Source of the DNA: Faecalibacterium sp. CAG:74
Lineage (GTDB): Bacteria > Bacillota > Clostridia > Christensenellales > Aristaeellaceae
Assembly: GCA_000437595.1 (NCBI GenBank)
Contig: FR899831.1
Location: 418 to 37,693, forward strand
DNA length: 37,276 bases
Direction of reading: 5' to 3'
The translations under genes and the position numbers were made by a program. This document shows, piece after piece, positions 7,961-14,545 of this stretch (positions are counted from its first letter, which is position 1; each line of letters starts with the position of its first letter). Below the pieces are notes generated by a model. The model saw only the letters and a list, made by a program, of their open reading frames with translations. It searched no databases and was not told where the DNA came from.

Positions 7961-9808
7961 TCAGAATATCAAGTCCATGCTCCGCAGTTTTTCGCGAAGC
8001 CAGCTTTCGGATAGGCCGGATTTCTGCGACATTTCGCGAATCGTTAAACCCGATAGGTATGCGTCGGACAGTACCTCCGGGTCGCTCAGGTTGTCCCAGT
8101 CGATATCCGGGATGACCGGCGCGGGCGGGGGCGTGTAGAGGGGCTTGGGCGGCATCGGCTTGGGGGTGGTGCGCACCGGGTTGCGGAACGCGGCGGACTG
8201 CGCACGCTCCGCCAGCAGCTTCACATTCGCCTTCATCTTCCGCTCCTGCGCCACATACGGGCGAATCACCCCCAGAAATGCTTCGCCGTAGCGCGCGGTT
8301 TTGATTTCGCCCATGCCGCTCACGCTCCGCATTCCGTCCAGCGTTTCCGGCTTGCGCCGCGCCATCTCCGTCAGCGTCGCGTCGTTGCAGATGATGTAGG
8401 GCGGGACGTGGTGCAGCTTCGCCAATGCCATCCGCACCTGCCGCAGCTGCTCGAACAAATCGCCGCCTGCCGGGGCTTCGATTTTCCCGATGCTGCCGAC
8501 CTTCTCCGCCGTCGCCTGCTGCCCCAGATGTGCGCCGTCCGCTGCAATCCGCTGCCGCTTTTGGGTGGCTTCCTCCGCCTCGCCGTAGCGCGCGCCGCAG
8601 CAGGCGCTGCAATGCCCGCAGTCCTGCGCTGTATTCTCCCCGAAGTACCGCAGGATAAACGCCCGCAGGCAGCCGGGCTTCGTGCAGTAATCCACCATTC
8701 GGTTCAGGCGGTTCATGTCCTGATAGCGCACTGCCGACTGCTCCGCCGCCGTCATGTTCTCGTTTGGCTCGGTGTGCTCAATCATCCACTTCGCGGTGAA
8801 AATGTCCGACCCGTTGTACAGCAGGATGCACTCCGCCGCCTCGCCGTCGCGTCCGGCGCGCCCTGCCTCCTGATAGTACGCCTCCATCGAGCGCGGCATT
8901 TGGTAGTGGATGACAAACCGCACGTTGGATTTGTCGATGCCCATGCCGAACGCGTTCGTCGCAACCATCACCGGGCAGGTGTCGTACTGAAATTTTTCCT
9001 GATTTTCCTTGCGCTCCTCGTCGCTCAATCCCGCATGATAGCGCGTCGCGTCGATGCCCGCGCGAATCAGCTTGTCGCAGACCTGCTCGACCGCCTTGCG
9101 CGTTGCACAGTAAACGATGCCGCTTTCGCCGCGTTTCCGGCGGAGAATATCCATGAGGGCAGCGTCACGGTTCTTGGGACGGATGACCTCGAAGTAGAGG
9201 TTCGGACGGTCGAAGCCGGTCGTGACCGTCTCCGGGTTTTGCAGGCGCAATAGGCGGATGATGTCCTGCCGGACGCGCTCGGTTGCAGTCGCGGTGAATG
9301 CGCCCATAACCGGGCGGGTGGGCAGCGAATCGACGAAATCCGCGATGCGCAGATACACCGGGCGGAAATCCTGCCCCCACTGGGAGACACAGTGCGCCTC
9401 GTCCACGGCAAGCAGAGAAATCGGCATGGATTGCGCCATCGCCTGAAACGAGGGCGTTTCGAGGCGCTCTGGGGCGACGTAGATGATTTTGTACGCGCCC
9501 TGCCGCGCGCGCTGCATGGCGAGTTCCATCTGGCGCGGGGTGAGTGAGCTGTTGAGGTACGCAGCTGGAACGCCCGCACTCTTGAGCGCCGCCACCTGAT
9601 CCGCCATCAGCGAAATCAGCGGCGAAATAACAATCGCGACCCCCGGCATCATCAGCGCCGGCACTTGATAGCACATGGATTTCCCCGCGCCCGTGGGCAT
9701 CACGCCCAGTGCATCCCGGTGGTGCGTCAGCGCATTCACCATGACCTCCTGCCCCGGTCGGAACGCCTCATGCCCAAAGTACTTCCGCAGGGTTTCCTGT
9801 GCTTGCAT
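7961..9808 (-). CDS. recQ: ATP-dependent DNA helicase RecQ
   Basis: 3'-to-5' helicase of recombination and fork repair. 615 residues. The first RecA-like domain has the motif 0 region (FRPGQ), Walker A PTGAGKS with Lys43, SPLISLMADQV, the DEAH box in AVDEAHCVSQWGQDFRP and TATA (motif III); the second has ATNAFGMGIDKSNVRFVIHY and YQEAGRAGRDG. A zinc-binding stretch follows (CLRAFILRYFGENTAQDCGHCSACC), then an HRDC domain and a Pro-rich tail ending in a helix-turn-helix-like segment (LSGLTIREMSQKSGLSESWLREK). The RQC winged helix normally found between the zinc site and HRDC appears to be missing. Start: ATG at 9808 after AAAGGA; a longer frame reading into the upstream repeat (to 9952) is rejected. 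Confidence 0.95.
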   Translation of the reverse strand: MQAQETLRKYFGHEAFRPGQEVMVNALTHHRDALGVMPTGAGKSMCYQVPALMMPGVAIVISPLISLMADQVAALKSAGVPAAYLNSSLTPRQMELAMQRARQGAYKIIYVAPERLETPSFQAMAQSMPISLLAVDEAHCVSQWGQDFRPVYLRIADFVDSLPTRPVMGAFTATATERVRQDIIRLLRLQNPETVTTGFDRPNLYFEVIRPKNRDAALMDILRRKRGESGIVYCATRKAVEQVCDKLIRAGIDATRYHAGLSDEERKENQEKFQYDTCPVMVATNAFGMGIDKSNVRFVIHYQMPRSMEAYYQEAGRAGRDGEAAECILLYNGSDIFTAKWMIEHTEPNENMTAAEQSAVRYQDMNRLNRMVDYCTKPGCLRAFILRYFGENTAQDCGHCSACCGARYGEAEEATQKRQRIAADGAHLGQQATAEKVGSIGKIEAPAGGDLFEQLRQVRMALAKLHHVPPYIICNDATLTEMARRKPETLDGMRSVSGMGEIKTARYGEAFLGVIRPYVAQERKMKANVKLLAERAQSAAFRNPVRTTPKPMPPKPLYTPPPAPVIPDIDWDNLSDPEVLSDAYLSGLTIREMSQKSGLSESWLREKLRSMDLIF

Positions 9809-9847
9809 CCGTTTTTTTCCTTTCTTATGGGAGGACGTGGGGAGGCG

Positions 9848-9972
9848 CCAGAGGCTCTGCCTCTGGACTCCGGCAGGGCTCTGCCCTGCACCCGCGAAGG
9901 GTCTTCGACCCTCGCGACACCCTTTTCGCGATTGAGTTGGTGACACTCTCATACTGGTTCCGCGTGTTTATT
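9848..9972 (-). repeat. Modular intergenic repeat, copy b
   Basis: Read on the minus strand it opens with the core AATAAACACGCGG...CTCAATCGCG, then hairpins CGAGGGTCGAAGACCCTCG, GCAGGGC...GCCCTGC and CCAGAGGC...GCCTCTGG. It lies directly upstream of recQ and next to copy c in the same orientation. Confidence 0.85.
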
Positions 9973-9979
9973 GGGGGGA

Positions 9980-10086
9980 CGCAAGGGACGCTGCCCCTTG
10001 ACTCCGCCAAAGGGTCTTCGACCCTCTGGACTCCCTTTCGCGCGATTCAGTTGGTGACGCTTTCAGGCTATGCCCGCGTGTTTATT
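9980..10086 (-). repeat. Modular intergenic repeat, copy c
   Basis: Second copy in direct tandem with copy b: minus-strand core AATAAACACGCGG...CTGAATCGCGCG followed by GGGTCGAAGACCC and CAAGGGGC...GTCCCTTG hairpins. The gap 9809-10197 holds these two copies and the terminator at 10133-10175; no gene is seen. Confidence 0.85.
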
Positions 10087-10132
10087 GAGGGAGACGAACG
10101 TCAGCTGAAACTTTCGCGCAGTGATCGAGGTA

Positions 10133-10175
10133 CAAAATGCACCCCTCTTTCGGTGACTTGCCGAAGGAGGGGTGC
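10133..10175 (-). terminator. Terminator of the rubrerythrin gene
   Basis: GCACCCCTCTTTCGG (10139-10153) pairs with CCGAAGGAGGGGTGC (10161-10175) around a 7-base loop; on the minus strand it is followed by ATTTTGT. Confidence 0.8.
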
Positions 10176-10197
10176 TTGCTATCAGAAATCAGCAGTA

Positions 10198-10743
10198 TCA
10201 GTAGTTTTCCGCCTTGACCATGAAGTAGCTCTGCGGATGTGCACACACCGGGCAGATTTCCGGCGCTTTCTTGCCCACAACGATATGGCCGCAGTTCGCG
10301 CATTCCCAAATCACGTCGCCGTCCTTGGAGAACACAAGGTCATTTTCCACGTTCGCCAGCAGGCGGCGATAGCGTTCCTCATGCGCCTTCTCGATGGCGG
10401 CGACCATGCGGAATTTATGCGCAATCGCCGGGAAACCCTCGGCGTCCGCTTCCTCTGCCATGCGGACGTACATGTCTGTCCACTCGGCGTTCTCGCCCTC
10501 AGCGGCGTGCAGCAGGTTCGCTGCGGTATCCTTGATTTCGCCGCCCTCCAGCAGCTTGAACCACATTTTGGCGTGTTCCTTCTCGTTCGCCGCGGTTGCT
10601 TCGAAGAGTTCGGCAATCTGCACATAGCCGTCCTTGCGCGCCTTCGATGCGAAGTAGGTGTACTTATTGCGCGCCATAGATTCTCCCGCGAAGGCTTCCA
10701 GCAGGTTTTGTTCGGTTTTCGTGCCCTTAAGTTCCTTAGCCAT
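10198..10743 (-). CDS. Rubrerythrin
   Basis: Non-haem iron peroxidase protecting anaerobes from hydrogen peroxide; electrons come from rubredoxin or NAD(P)H oxidoreductases. 181 residues. The N-terminal ferritin-like four-helix bundle carries the diiron ligand motifs (AGESMARNKY with Glu21, ANEKEHAKM with Glu54 and His57, and IEKAHEERY near 118-122). The C-terminal rubredoxin domain has CANC (148-151) and CPVC (164-167) for a mononuclear iron. Start: ATG at 10743, after AGGAGG (10753-10758). Monocistronic, with its own promoter and terminator, and divergent from the flavin cluster at 10994. Confidence 0.97.
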   Translation of the reverse strand: MAKELKGTKTEQNLLEAFAGESMARNKYTYFASKARKDGYVQIAELFEATAANEKEHAKMWFKLLEGGEIKDTAANLLHAAEGENAEWTDMYVRMAEEADAEGFPAIAHKFRMVAAIEKAHEERYRRLLANVENDLVFSKDGDVIWECANCGHIVVGKKAPEICPVCAHPQSYFMVKAENY

Positions 10744-10801
10744 GGTAAAAATCCTCCTAATCGTTGGTTTAACGTGCATTTTGCAGAAGTCTGCTGGAAT
10801 C

Positions 10802-10830
10802 ATTATACCATAAAATTGAGGGATTTGAAA
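10802..10830 (-). promoter_or_regulatory. Promoter of rubrerythrin
   Basis: Minus strand: perfect -10 TATAAT (10802-10807) preceded by TGG (extended -10); a weak -35, TTTCAA, lies 17 bases upstream. No operator was recognised. Confidence 0.7.
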
Positions 10831-10840
10831 CAGAAATTTT

Positions 10841-10920
10841 GCCTCCGCAGAGGCGAAATCCCTGCGCTGCACGCGCATATAGCATATAAGTATGAAAGCA
10901 AAGTCGACTGAATCGCGAAA
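10841..10920 (+). repeat. Modular intergenic repeat, truncated copy d
   Basis: GAGGCGAAATCCCTGCGC...CACGCG...AGTATGAAAG...TGAATCGCGAAAA matches the core segment of copy f (17941-18125), but stops before the CAAGGG hairpins. The flavin-cluster promoter begins just after its last base. Confidence 0.65.
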
Positions 10921-10928
10921 ACTTGACA

Positions 10929-10957
10929 TTGACGCGGCATGGAGTTCGTGGTATAAT
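10929..10957 (+). promoter_or_regulatory. Promoter of the NusG-II/apbE/FMN cluster
   Basis: TTGACG (10929-10934), 17-base spacer, TATAAT (10952-10957) with upstream TGG; an overlapping TTGACA at 10923-10928 would give a 23-base spacer and is less likely the -35. Confidence 0.85.
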
Positions 10958-10993
10958 TCACAATGTATTCATATGCCAAGATAAAGGAGCAGT

Positions 10994-11362
10994 ATGGATA
11001 AGAAGAACTATTGGGTCATTGCGCTGATGGTTGCACTTGCCGTCGGATTGCTGGCGGCGGTAACGCTGCTGCGTCCAAGCGGGGGTCAAAATGGCGAAAT
11101 CGTCGTGACGGTGGATGGCGCGGAGTACGCCCGTGTGCCGCTGGGGCAGAAGCAGACATTGACTGTCACGCAGGAGGACGGCAGCGTCAACGTGATTGAA
11201 ATCAGCGAGCGCGGCGCGGTGATGGCATCCTCAACATGCCATAATCAGCTGTGCGTCCAAATGGGCGAAGTGACGCTGGACAACTGGGAGACGCGCCCCA
11301 ATCAGCAATTCATTATCTGTCTGCCCAATCGGGTAAGTGTGGAATTGGTGGTGAAGGAATGA
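10994..11362 (+). CDS. NusG domain II-containing membrane-anchored protein
   Basis: 122 residues: a short cytoplasmic start, one membrane helix (about 6-26), then an extracytoplasmic NusG_II-type beta domain. The family's conserved cysteine pair is present (Cys82 and Cys87 in SSTCHNQLCVQMG). This family is commonly found beside apbE, FMN-binding and Rnf genes, but its biochemical role is unknown; it is unrelated in function to the elongation factor NusG. Start: ATG at 10994 after AAGGAG. The stop overlaps the apbE start by 4 bases (ATGA), which indicates translational coupling. First gene of the flavin cluster. Confidence 0.88.
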   Translation: MDKKNYWVIALMVALAVGLLAAVTLLRPSGGQNGEIVVTVDGAEYARVPLGQKQTLTVTQEDGSVNVIEISERGAVMASSTCHNQLCVQMGEVTLDNWETRPNQQFIICLPNRVSVELVVKE

Positions 11363-12453
11363 AAAAAACAGCGGTGCTTTCGGGGCTGATGGCGTTGACG
11401 CTGCTGCTGGGCGGATGCAGTGCGCAGCAGGCAGGCGGCGAAACCCCGACGACACCCCCCGCCGCGGCCGCCACGGTTGACCCGGCAGAAAAAACAACGG
11501 GCGTGGGTTTCTACTTCGACACAGTTGTGACCATCACGCTCTACGGCGCGGACGACACCCTGATGGATGACATCTGGGCGGCTTGCAAGCGTTACGAGAA
11601 CATGCTCTCCAAAACGGTGGAGGGCAGCGACGTCAGCCGCATCAACAACGCTCATGGGCAGACCGTGACCGTTGATGCGGAAACGTGGAACGTCCTCAGC
11701 GAAGCGAAGAAGCTCAACCGCTTGACCGGCGGCGCGTTCGCCATCACGATTGCGCCCCTGACCGCGCAGTGGGACTTTACCGGCGGCACGAACCGTATGC
11801 CGACCGACGAGGAGCGACTTGCCGCCCTGCCGCTGGTGGACGACGAGCAGCTCACGCTGGGCGAGAACAACACGGTTACGCTGCCTGCTGGGATGCAGAT
11901 TGACCTCGGCGGCATCGCCAAGGGTTACATTGCAGACCAAGTGGCGGCACTGGTGCGTGGGCGGTGCAGCGGCGCAATGCTGAATTTCGGCGGCAATGTC
12001 TACGCTGTTGGGACGAAGCCGGATGGATCGGCATACCGCGTCGGCGTGCAGGATCCGGACGATCCCAACAACAGCAGCCCTATCGGCGCCTTTTCTGTCA
12101 TCGACCCCAGCGCCGTGACCAGCGGCCCTATCGGCGTCGTTTCTGTCATCGACCGCAGCGTCGTGACCAGCGGCATCTACGAGCGCGGCTTTACCATCGA
12201 CGGCGTGCGGTATCATCACATCCTCTCGCCATGGACGGGGCTGCCGTCCGATTCCGACTTGGCATCGGCAACCATCATTGCAGAAAGCTCCATGGATGCG
12301 GACGCACTGGCGACAGCGTGCATCGTCCTCGGCAGCGAGAAAGCGCTCCAGCTCACGCAGGAGAACGGATATCCCGCGCTGATGATTCTGCGCGACGGCA
12401 CGGTGATGATGAACGACCTGATGAAGCAATGGGGCTACACGTCCCTGCGATGA
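11359..12453 (+). CDS. apbE: FAD:protein FMN transferase, lipoprotein
   Basis: ApbE uses FAD to attach FMN covalently to Thr or Ser of target proteins on the outer face of the membrane. 364 residues. Lipoprotein signal with lipobox LGGC (Cys20). Family motifs: YFDTVVTITLYG, GGAFAITIAPLTAQWDF, QIDLGGIAKGYIADQ, LNFGGNVYAVG, TSGIYERGF, RYHHILSPWTGLP and the metal-binding MDADALATACIVLG. Odd: residues 239-254 and 255-270 are a tandem duplication (48 bp each, 12073-12168), so the VTSG segment appears twice; only the second is followed by the normal YERGF. The likely targets are the FMN-binding domains of the next gene and of the reductase at 32754. The stop TGA is the first three bases of a palindrome. 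Confidence 0.96.
   Translation: MKKTAVLSGLMALTLLLGGCSAQQAGGETPTTPPAAAATVDPAEKTTGVGFYFDTVVTITLYGADDTLMDDIWAACKRYENMLSKTVEGSDVSRINNAHGQTVTVDAETWNVLSEAKKLNRLTGGAFAITIAPLTAQWDFTGGTNRMPTDEERLAALPLVDDEQLTLGENNTVTLPAGMQIDLGGIAKGYIADQVAALVRGRCSGAMLNFGGNVYAVGTKPDGSAYRVGVQDPDDPNNSSPIGAFSVIDPSAVTSGPIGVVSVIDRSVVTSGIYERGFTIDGVRYHHILSPWTGLPSDSDLASATIIAESSMDADALATACIVLGSEKALQLTQENGYPALMILRDGTVMMNDLMKQWGYTSLR
12073..12168 (+). repeat. 48-bp tandem duplication inside apbE
   Basis: Two units, 12073-12120 and 12121-12168, differ at only a handful of positions and keep the frame. Each encodes S-x-P-I-G-x-x-S-V-I-D-x-S-x-V-T. Confidence 0.93.
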
Positions 12454-12482
12454 TACGCTATTTTCCTTTGAAAATAGTATCA
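12451..12482. repeat. 32-bp palindrome at the apbE stop codon
   Basis: TGATACGCTATTTTC and TGAAAATAGTATCA are complementary arms around a 3-base loop. The arm resembles the ATACTATTTCCAGA ends of the elements at 14193 and 16049. There is no clean T-tract, so termination is doubtful; it may damp read-through between apbE and the FMN gene. Confidence 0.75.
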
Positions 12483-12529
12483 GCTTTCAATTTCACTTTT
12501 TCATAGTTCTCAGGAGGAGGCAATAAACC

Positions 12530-14035
12530 ATGAGTGAAACCAAGACAACTCGGAAACAGCTTCCGGCGTACCTGATTCTGGCGCTGATTGCGCTGGCGGC
12601 GGCGCTGCTGCTGGCGGTGACGAATGCGATTACAGCAGGTCCCATCAAGGCGCATGAGGAAGCGGCGCAGAACGCGGCGTTCCAGAGCGTCATGACGGCG
12701 GATTCCTTCAGCACCATGAGCATTCCGGATGGCTGCAATGTTACATCGCTGGTGGAAGCGAAGAAGGACGGCAAGACCATCGGCTACTGCGCGGTGTCCT
12801 CCGCCAAGGGCTACGGCGGCAATGTCGCTGTGACGCTGGGCGTTGATATGGATGGCAAAATCGTCGGCTGCCAGATTGGCGACACAAACTTTGCCGAGAC
12901 GGACGGCTTCGGCGCGCGTTGGAAAGAACCGGCTCGTGCGGAGGCGTTCATTGGTCTGAGCGCGTTCGGCGGCGACACCATCGAAGCGATTACCGGCGCG
13001 ACCGTCACCTCCAAGGCGGTGCTGGCGGCGTCCAATGATGTGCTGAAGTGCATCAGCCATGTGCTGGGCAAGGACGTCGAAGGCGACGTGCTGGCGTTCG
13101 GCGTGAAGGAAGAAAAGCCTGCGCAGACGGTTGAGCTGACAGGCGACGTGCATCAGGGCAAGGCTGTTGGCTTTGGCAACGGCGAAGTGACCGCGCGTTT
13201 GACGCTGAATGATGATGGCACGATTGCGGCGCTGGTTATCGACGCTTCCACGCAGACGCCCGGCTTCGGCACGCGCTGCGCGGACGAAGAGTTCACGGCG
13301 CAGTTCATCGGCAAGAGCGGCCCGTTTACCCTGAATGAAAATGTGGATGGGCTGACCGGCGCGACCATCACCTCGACGGCAGCGGTGGAGGCCATCAACG
13401 CGGCGCTGACTTCGCCCGCGATGGCGGCGGAGGATCTCGAACCTGTGGCGACGGAAGCACCTGCTGCGACGGAAGCGCCCATGGTGCTGGAAAACGCGAA
13501 GACCGCGACGATTGCGGGCTTCGGCGGCGCGGACATCACGGTGCAGGTGACAGACGAGAACGGCGTGATTACGGCACTGGTGGTGGATGCGTCCAGCCAG
13601 ACGGCGGGTCTGGGTCAGAAGTGCGCGGATGAAGCGTTCACGAGCCAGTTCATCGGCAAGAGCGCGCCGTTGACGCTGGGCGAAGGCATCGACGCGGTGG
13701 CAAGCGCGACGATTACGTCTCAGGCGGTTGTAGACGCGGTGAACAGCCTGTATGCGGAAGCGCCCGCGAAGGTGCTGACCACGAAGGTCAAGGGCTGGCA
13801 CGAGGGCGTGGCCGTGACGGTGGAAATTGACAAGAATCATGTCATCACGGCGCTGACGGTGGATGCTTCCGGCGAATTCTACGCGCTGGGCGGCAAGTGT
13901 GCCGATGAAGCGTTCACGAGCCAGTTCATCGGCAAGAGTGCGCCGCTGACGCTGGGCGTGGACATCGACGCGGTGACGGGCGCGACGCTGACCTCTCAGG
14001 CGGTTGTCGATGCGGTCAACCAGCTGGCGAAGTAA
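12530..14035 (+). CDS. Membrane-anchored protein with four FMN-binding domains
   Basis: Probable multi-flavin electron carrier outside the membrane. 501 residues: membrane anchor at about 13-34, then an RnfG-like FMN_bind domain (about 50-178) and three further FMN_bind-type repeats (about 196-292, 320-408, 412-500). ApbE flavinylates the last Thr of (S/T)GAT; this motif occurs at Thr158 (ITGATVTS), Thr279 (LTGATITS) and Thr486 (VTGATLTS). The third repeat reads ASAT (391-394), so that domain is probably not flavinylated. Repeats three and four are almost identical around CADEAFTSQFIGKSAPLTLG, a sign of recent duplication. An Ala/Glu/Pro linker (about 296-318) separates repeats two and three. 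Start: ATG at 12530 after AGGAGGAGG. Last gene of the cluster. Confidence 0.9.
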   Translation: MSETKTTRKQLPAYLILALIALAAALLLAVTNAITAGPIKAHEEAAQNAAFQSVMTADSFSTMSIPDGCNVTSLVEAKKDGKTIGYCAVSSAKGYGGNVAVTLGVDMDGKIVGCQIGDTNFAETDGFGARWKEPARAEAFIGLSAFGGDTIEAITGATVTSKAVLAASNDVLKCISHVLGKDVEGDVLAFGVKEEKPAQTVELTGDVHQGKAVGFGNGEVTARLTLNDDGTIAALVIDASTQTPGFGTRCADEEFTAQFIGKSGPFTLNENVDGLTGATITSTAAVEAINAALTSPAMAAEDLEPVATEAPAATEAPMVLENAKTATIAGFGGADITVQVTDENGVITALVVDASSQTAGLGQKCADEAFTSQFIGKSAPLTLGEGIDAVASATITSQAVVDAVNSLYAEAPAKVLTTKVKGWHEGVAVTVEIDKNHVITALTVDASGEFYALGGKCADEAFTSQFIGKSAPLTLGVDIDAVTGATLTSQAVVDAVNQLAK

Positions 14036-14044
14036 TACATGAAG

Positions 14045-14081
14045 AACGGGCAGGACGTGTGTGATGCGTCCTGCCCGTTTT
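14045..14081 (+). terminator. Terminator of the flavin cluster
   Basis: AACGGGCAGGACG (14045-14057) pairs perfectly with CGTCCTGCCCGTT (14067-14079), followed by TT and GTGTT. It starts 9 bases after the stop codon. Confidence 0.9.
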
Positions 14082-14111
14082 GTGTTGCGGTGATATGCGG
14101 TTATCAGGCTA

Positions 14112-14192
14112 TTTGGTCGCGCCCATCTGGCGCGACACAGCATAGGTGATGGAAAGAGTGGCTTGGGGGCGCGTCTGAGGACGCGCGAAGTT
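14112..14192. repeat. Hairpin module shared with the pyrG-mscL gap
   Basis: Contains the GTCGCGCC-loop-GGCGCGAC hairpin (14116-14136), identical to 3164-3184, then a GGCTTGGGGGCGC segment and a GCGCGTC...GACGCGC hairpin, in the same order as at 3164-3240. Confidence 0.75.
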
Positions 14193-14353
14193 ATACTATT
14201 TCCAGATTCACCTGCGCCATCTGCTTGCGCCTTTTCCCTTCTGGCGTCCGCTCATTCCACCTAGCGTAGCGCTGCTACGCTGCGTTTCATTCACGTTAGC
14301 CAGAATGAAAAATTCGCGGCGCATCTTGGCGCATTTTCATCTGGAAATAGTAT
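14193..14353. mobile_element. MITE-like palindromic element, 161 bp
   Basis: Perfect 14-base terminal inverted repeats (ATACTATTTCCAGA and its complement) bound a largely palindromic interior: a GCGCC-rich arm, then TTCTGGC...GCCAGAA, then a central AGCGTAGC-GCTACGCT-type hairpin. It contains no gene. The whole element can fold into one long stem, as expected of a non-autonomous miniature element. I see no transposase that could mobilise it. Confidence 0.75.
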
Positions 14354-14421
14354 TACTGGCAGGGACGCTTCGCTGTCTGCGCCTTGTTGGCGGCTTCCTT
14401 GGAGTTGAGCGTCCGAGGAAC

Positions 14422-14545
14422 GGTTGGGGCGTTGCCCCAAACCCCACCAGAGGCGCTGCCTCTGGACTCCGCAAGGGGGGATCCCCCCTTGACCCCTCCG
14501 CGCGATTGAGTTGGTTTCACTCCCATACTGCTTCCGCGTGTTTAT
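14422..14545 (-). repeat. Modular intergenic repeat, copy e
   Basis: Minus strand: core ATAAACACGCGG...CAACTCAATCGCGCGG, then hairpins CAAGGGGGG...CCCCCCTTG, CCAGAGGC...GCCTCTGG and TTGGGGC...GCCCCAA. The TAA of its leading ATAAAC is the lysA stop codon. Confidence 0.85.

Noticed and set aside
9809..9952. 48-residue N-terminal extension of RecQ
   Set aside because: The extension is read from repeat copy b and has no conserved residues; ATG at 9808 has an AAAGGA site and gives the normal RecQ N-terminus.
9848..10086. CRISPR-like array because of regularly spaced short repeats
   Set aside because: The units are self-complementary hairpins of different sequence without constant spacers, and there are no cas genes.
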